A DNA stretch of 64,000 nt from Garcia nutans. Lineage: Eukaryota; Streptophyta; Magnoliopsida; Malpighiales; Euphorbiaceae. The notes under the pieces were generated by a model, which was not told where the DNA came from, did not search any database, and saw only the letters and a list, made by a program, of their open reading frames with translations. Shown piece after piece: positions 59,543 through 64,000 of this stretch. A program made the translations under genes and the position numbers. The DNA lies in NCBI GenBank assembly GCA_947685225.1, contig CANTUV010000008.1, forward strand, positions 35,146,001-35,210,000, written 5' to 3'. Each line of letters opens with the position of its first letter. Positions within the stretch are counted from its first letter, which is position 1.

Positions 59543-60218
59543 GGTTAGATATCGAGAATGCTTGAAGAATCACGCTGCGAGCATGGGAGGACTTGTTGTA
59601 GATGGCTGCGGAGAATTCATGCCCAGCGGCGAAGAGGGTACTCCAGAAGCCTTGAAATGTGCAGCTTGTGAATGCCATAGGAGCTTTCATAGAAAAGAAA
59701 TCGATGGAGAACCACAATACGCTGCACCATCATCCAACTGTTACTACAAAAATATTAGTAACTCAAGAAATTTATTAACTATAGCACCTCCTCAACAGCT
59801 TGCTGCTTCTCTTCCTCCTCCATCACAACCTCCAATTAATCATCACAATTATAGATATCATCATGGGTTTTCTATGAGTGCTTCAACGGCTCCAATTGCA
59901 CCAATGATGATGACTTTTGGCGGCAGCGGCGGCGCTCCAGCTGAGTCATCAAGCGAAGATCTCAATATGTTTCGGCCAAATTTGCAAGGGCATGGATCTA
60001 TGCAGCCGTCCTTGTTGTCAAAGAAAAGGTTTAGGACAAAGTTTACCCAAGAACAAAAGGAGAAGATGATGGAATTTGCAGAAAAAATAGGATGGAAGAT
60101 CCAGAAACAAGATGAGCAAGAAGTGCAGCAATTTTGCTCCAAAGTGGGTGTAAAGACAAAAGTTTTTAAGGTATGGATGCATAACAACAAACAAACTACC
60201 AAGAAGAAGGAAATGTAA
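59208..60218 (+). CDS. Zinc-finger homeodomain (ZF-HD/ZHD) transcription factor
   Basis: 336 codons, no intron in the coding part. Start chosen at ATG 59208 (MEVKSQEKG), right after a strong splice acceptor; the frame is open upstream to 59025 but without a better ATG. The ZF-HD dimerisation domain is at about residues 113-165 (RYRECLKNHAASMGG, VDGCGEFMP, CAACECHRSFHRKE) with the expected Cys/His set (C118, H122, C134, C151, C154, C156, H157, H161). The homeodomain is at about 272-333 (KKRFRTKFTQEQKEKM through KVWMHNNKQTTKK), with the ZHD-type Trp-Met-His-Asn-Asn in helix 3. The linkers are rich in Pro, Ser, Thr and His, and IRKRK near residue 38 could be a nuclear signal. ZHD proteins form dimers in the nucleus and bind ATTA-core promoter sites. 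The sequence is intact. Confidence 0.95.
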
Positions 60219-62787
60219 GACAATTCAAAACTTTGAAAAACATATTTATTGGAAAATCTTGCTGGAGAAATGTATAATATTCAGTCAATAATAATCGATA
60301 CTGTATTAGATGTGCATATATGTATAACTCAATAGAGATAAGTAGATAAGTTACACTTACTAGTTCTATATTAGATTTGCATATATATATACATATATGA
60401 ATCTTTCTTCTTTAATCGAACCAAACATAAGAATTTTGTCACTTTTTGCTAAATTTAACTTGCTCAGCTAGTTCAAAACCCAAGTAATACAGACCCCTAC
60501 TATTTTTCATATGAAAACAAAAAAAAAATGGTATTTGTTTTCCCCATTACCACCGCAATGTGTTTCTATGAAGAAGAAAAAAATAAATAATGGTGAAAAG
60601 AGTAAACTGCTTTTGGTCGAGGTCATGAACTTGGAAGGTTTGTTTCACGCTCACTCGTAATACTTGTGCCTTTTCTTTTTTCCTTTTAGCTGATAATATA
60701 GTGCGTGGAATTTTCACAAGCATCCAAGATGGCCCTCCTCTTTACATATACTGGAAGAAGCCATATCAAACGGGATATTTGACAAAACTGATAATATAGC
60801 AAGAACTTAATGATCAAATCCTAACTAATACTCTTATTATTTAACTGGTTTATCTTCTAAGATCCTTGTATTCAGCATTAAGGGTTCAAATTTCTTCTAG
60901 TGGGTATCCAATGTTTGAAAGTGATGGTTATTGCTGTAATCTTGATATTTATTAATTGTCTGTGAAGACAACAGAGAAAAAATGATCACTTCTGTCATGT
61001 GTAAATTTCTAACCAAGCTTCACATGGGACATTGGTTTTGCTACACACTTGGGGATTGAATTTCAAGTGTTTCCAATTGCATTTATGCAGCAGTAAATAC
61101 GGTGCATTATTTGAGTGAAGTTATTATTACATTTATGGATTCACTGCTCAAGCTCACTGTTTAATATTTTTACCCAGTCAAGCTTGAATTAAAGTACTTT
61201 TAGTGACAAGTAAAATCGAATTAAATTATTATAATATTTAATTCAAATGAATAACAAGTTTAACCAAAACACACAAATTTTTTACAATCTTAAACATATT
61301 TTATATGTATGTAATATATAAGTAATAGTTTATTAATTCAATAACAAAACTTATAATAATTTATTTAAACTTTATTTTTATGATAATGAAAATTTTTATT
61401 TAATTTCTAAATTTTATACTAATGAATAAATTTATTTAATTTTAAATAATAATTAAGCTAAGCTTGCATATTTTAACCATATGCACTAGTGAAGCGCAAA
61501 TATGGAAACTAAAATTTGATAGGTCGCAATTCTTTTTTTTTTAGTTATTGAAATTTAACATTTTATTGACTCAATTACATTCCTTGTGTTTTTCCAATGA
61601 AAGAAAAAGGGCAAAAAGCATACATCTAAGGATTGTATGCTACCTAAAAATATAGTCGTATTAATCAGAAAACTACTCCTCCAATGATAAAAAAAACGAA
61701 AAAAGGAAAAAAATATAATTAGCAGCTAGCAATAATAATATTATAAAAATATTAAATAAGACCACAAATAATTTACAAAAATAAATGAATAAAACAGTTC
61801 AAAAAAATAAATGAATAAAAGAGCAATGATAACAAGCATCGACTACTATTTTTGTCTTTTTGTGTTTAGCACACATGATGAGGTTAATTGTGTATATAAA
61901 AGCTGAGCCTGAGAGATGGAAAGAGTGAGTGGGCTGGAAAAGTGATCACTGGCATAAGTGGACGCTTATCAGAAATTTGCGTACAGCGTGCAAAGAAGAA
62001 ATTGACTAATTAAAGTGCCATAGTGAAAGAAAAGTTGAAAAAACGTGCTTTGATGGAAAATTCTTACTCTGCGTTGATAGTGTGAATTGAACCGTACAAT
62101 AAAATTCTTTCGAAAAAAAAAATCGTCAAAGGGAGATGACCAATTAAGAAATTAAGACATTATAAAACAAATAAGTAATTTCATAAAGACTACGTCTATA
62201 CATACAGAAAAAATACATCTGCATATATGCAGGGTTTGTTTCAAGGCATTGCAAGTCAGAGTCATTTTTTCAAAAGAATCAAAGGCATGTACACTTATAA
62301 TTATTGCAAGCCTAGTCGTCATGAGTTCAGTGCCACAATATTATCTAACATTTTTATACGAAACCAGAATATTTTAAATTGAATGTATGTACCCTTCCTC
62401 CATAGAACAAAAACAGTAAAAATAAACCTTCAGCAATACATATATAGATCAATAACAAAGTTTTATAGTTGAATTCGTCTACGCATTAAAATGCAAATCC
62501 ATGACAGATTACTCAATATCCCCAATGGAATGGAGTAAAACAAGAAAACACCAACAGTCTTTAGTTAATTTAAAATTCATTTTCACTAGGTAAAGATCAT
62601 TGCTCACTTTTTCTTTTTTATACTTTGTACTGTTGAAGCATGTATGGGATACCCCCAATCAGAAAAGGAAAACGGCATATAATTTTGTGTTGTTCGTAGA
62701 TCAAATGGATTAATTGTCACAAGAAACTAGAAGGATGACAATTATTCGCAGAAAATGATAGTATTTAGAAAGTAATGGTAGTTATGC
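60219..62787. other. ZHD 3' flank and intergenic sequence
   Basis: AATAAT words near 60285 are candidate polyadenylation signals. The rest is AT-rich. A good TATA motif (TGTATATAAAAGC at 61893) is followed by no reading frame I can support. No transposon ends were seen. Confidence 0.5.
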
Positions 62788-63037
62788 TTAAACCTCAGCA
62801 ACATCTCTTCTCATCTTGTCTCCAAGAGCACCGGTCGCCTTAGACATCCTGTCCTTAGCAGCTTCGTACTTATATTTCCCCTGACTAGACATTGTCTCCT
62901 TGGCTGACCTATATGCCTCACCGACTTCACACATAGCTTGATCAAAGGTATCCATCTCTTCCCATCCGATTTGATTTTGATTTTGTGCTGCCGCTCTTCC
63001 ACCCCCTTGTTCGATTTCAAGCCCCCTTTTAGCAACA
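62788..63037 (-). CDS. Last exon of a LEA-like protein gene (partial)
   Basis: Reading the minus strand from an acceptor TTGTTGCAG|TG at 63037, one frame stays open for 82 codons to TAA at 62788. It begins VAKRGLEIEQGGGRAAAQ and ends GALGDKMRRDVAEV. The part SAKETMSSQGKYKYEAAKDR plus MSKATGALGDK is hydrophilic, Ala/Lys/Glu-rich and predicted amphipathic, as in late-embryogenesis-abundant (LEA) proteins. RRG/KRG followed by Gly-rich sequence recalls organelle-targeted LEA proteins. I could not find the first exon to the right, so the gene may be partial or its first exon small. A longer-looking open frame at 62811-63071 overlaps it and is not preferred. Confidence 0.45.
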
Positions 63038-63816
63038 CTGCAACAATATTAATTATTATTGGAAACTTCAACTTTAATTCAAGAATATGAATGTTTCTTC
63101 AAACTTTTAATACAGGTAATAAATTTGAACACTAAGCAATATATATAATGAAATGGTTTGAGCATAAGATGCGATGCAACCAAATGATCTAAGTTTGACA
63201 AATTATAATGAAATTGTTCTCTTGAATACTAATTATGATTGCTTCCTATTGAGTTTTAATTATTATTGCTGCGTGTTACATTCCATTCAAATTCATCATA
63301 CTAAAAAAAGCTTAAAACTACTCACACTCCTCGACACAAATGCGTATGTATGGCATGAAATTAATGCCCTTGCAAATTAAAAAACCTATAAGATTATAAA
63401 ATTAGTAAGTTATGAAAGCAATGGAAGTTGTAGGTACAGAAGTTCGGAGAATGAATTTCTAAAGATAGAATATCATGAACTTATTGATGATACAAACTTG
63501 AACTGAGGTTAAAATCTCAGCATTAAAACTAAAAAATCATAAAATAGATTTTCTATTTTTCGTATATAGGAGTAAAAAACAAGAAGACAAAAAAAAGCTT
63601 TGCATAAGAATATTAACTTAAAAACAAAGTCATTGAAATTTGATAAAGGAAAAAAAAAACTCATTCAACTCTTTCTGACTATGGTTGGGACCGTTCGGCA
63701 CCACCCCCTTATTTTCTAGTCTTCGTTACATTCTTATGGCAAAGCAGGCATATGGTTAGAAATAAATGTTCAAACTCAAAAAAAAAGTTCAAAAGCAATG
63801 AAACATATACATATAA
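63038..63816. other. AT-rich sequence upstream of the LEA-like exon
   Basis: Should contain the first intron and first exon of the LEA-like gene on the minus strand, but I see no convincing ATG exon with a donor. The plus-strand frame at 63174-63380 has no recognisable features. Confidence 0.4.
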
Positions 63817-64000
63817 ACCAAAAGTGATGGTAAATCTGTGTTAATTGGCTACACAGATGCAAATATGGCAGGCAATGTTGACTCAAGAAAGTCTACATCA
63901 GGTTATTTGATTTCATTTGCGGGAGGAGCTGTGTCATGGTAATCAAGGTTGCAAAAGTGTGTTGCTCTCTCAACAACTGAAGCAGAATTTATTGCTGCAA
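63817..64000 (+). pseudogene. Ty1/copia RNase H fragment, runs off the window
   Basis: Frame beginning TKSDGKSVLIGYTDANMAGN and continuing RKSTSGYLISFAGGAVSW, then TAA at 63940 where CAA (Gln) is usual, then LQKCVALSTTEAEFIAA. These are the standard copia RNase H motifs (YTDAD, RKSTSGY, VALSTTEAEY). A stop at 63814 and unrelated sequence to the left mean the fragment starts abruptly. Confidence 0.9.

Noticed and set aside
61893..61900. TATA box (TATATAAA) suggesting a gene at 61.9 kb
   Set aside because: No open frame, splice pattern or recognisable RNA fold follows. Possibly a non-coding transcript, but unsupported.
62811..63071. 86-residue minus-strand frame
   Set aside because: It overlaps the LEA-like exon in another frame, spans the splice acceptor and has a composition without recognisable features.

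Overview
The window is plant nuclear DNA, almost certainly from a eudicot. It is AT-rich, holds one recognisable plant-specific transcription-factor gene (zinc-finger homeodomain, about 58.5-60.2 kb), and is otherwise dominated by plant LTR retrotransposons (Ty3/gypsy Tekay and Tat lineages, and a Ty1/copia fragment) plus small DNA transposons (hAT-like, Tourist-like, CACTA). I cannot name the species.

Roughly 6.7-52.6 kb is a stack of nested insertions that can be taken apart with terminal dinucleotides and 5-bp target-site duplications (TSDs). The outermost layer is a decayed Tat-like LTR starting near 6729, with leader-like sequence to its left (1-6728) that itself carries a 3.0-kb solo LTR (2415-5413, TSD AGTCT). 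Inside that LTR sits a Tat-type solo LTR in the opposite orientation (7554-52586, TSD CTAAG). Inside the solo LTR sits a large Tat-lineage element on the minus strand (8247-51662, TSD GATAC, about 18 kb when later insertions are subtracted). Each LTR of this element was later hit by a Tekay chromovirus: one element in the 3' LTR (9481-16624, TSD TAAAG) and a tandem LTR-internal-LTR-internal-LTR array in the 5' LTR (34734-50115, TSD AAATA). A further Tekay-like solo LTR (22791-25692, TSD GCCCA) lies in an intron of a gene carried by the Tat element.

The Tat element is the most interesting object. Its gag-pol (26.6-33.0 kb, minus) is broken by many stops and frameshifts, but the PR, RT, degenerate RNase H, second RNase H and integrase domains are recognisable. 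Between pol and the 3' LTR it carries two intron-containing plus-strand (antisense) genes, each preceded by a TATA box: a plant-mobile-domain gene (18957-21648, at least six exons) and a DUF7745-like gene (22088-26187, two exons, only one internal stop). Intronic and flanking DNA of these genes carries arrays of hairpins whose loops are constant while the arms change in a compensating way. A CG-rich palindromic module in one PMD intron is shared with the LTRs of the unrelated Tekay elements.

Right of the nest, 52.6-64 kb is ordinary AT-rich intergenic DNA with a hAT MITE, a CACTA end and a Tourist-like MITE, followed by the ZHD gene with a 5'UTR intron, a LEA-like last exon on the minus strand (62788-63037) and a copia RNase H fragment at the right edge. 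The ZHD gene is the only complete and apparently functional protein gene I can support. The retroelement genes are all disabled.
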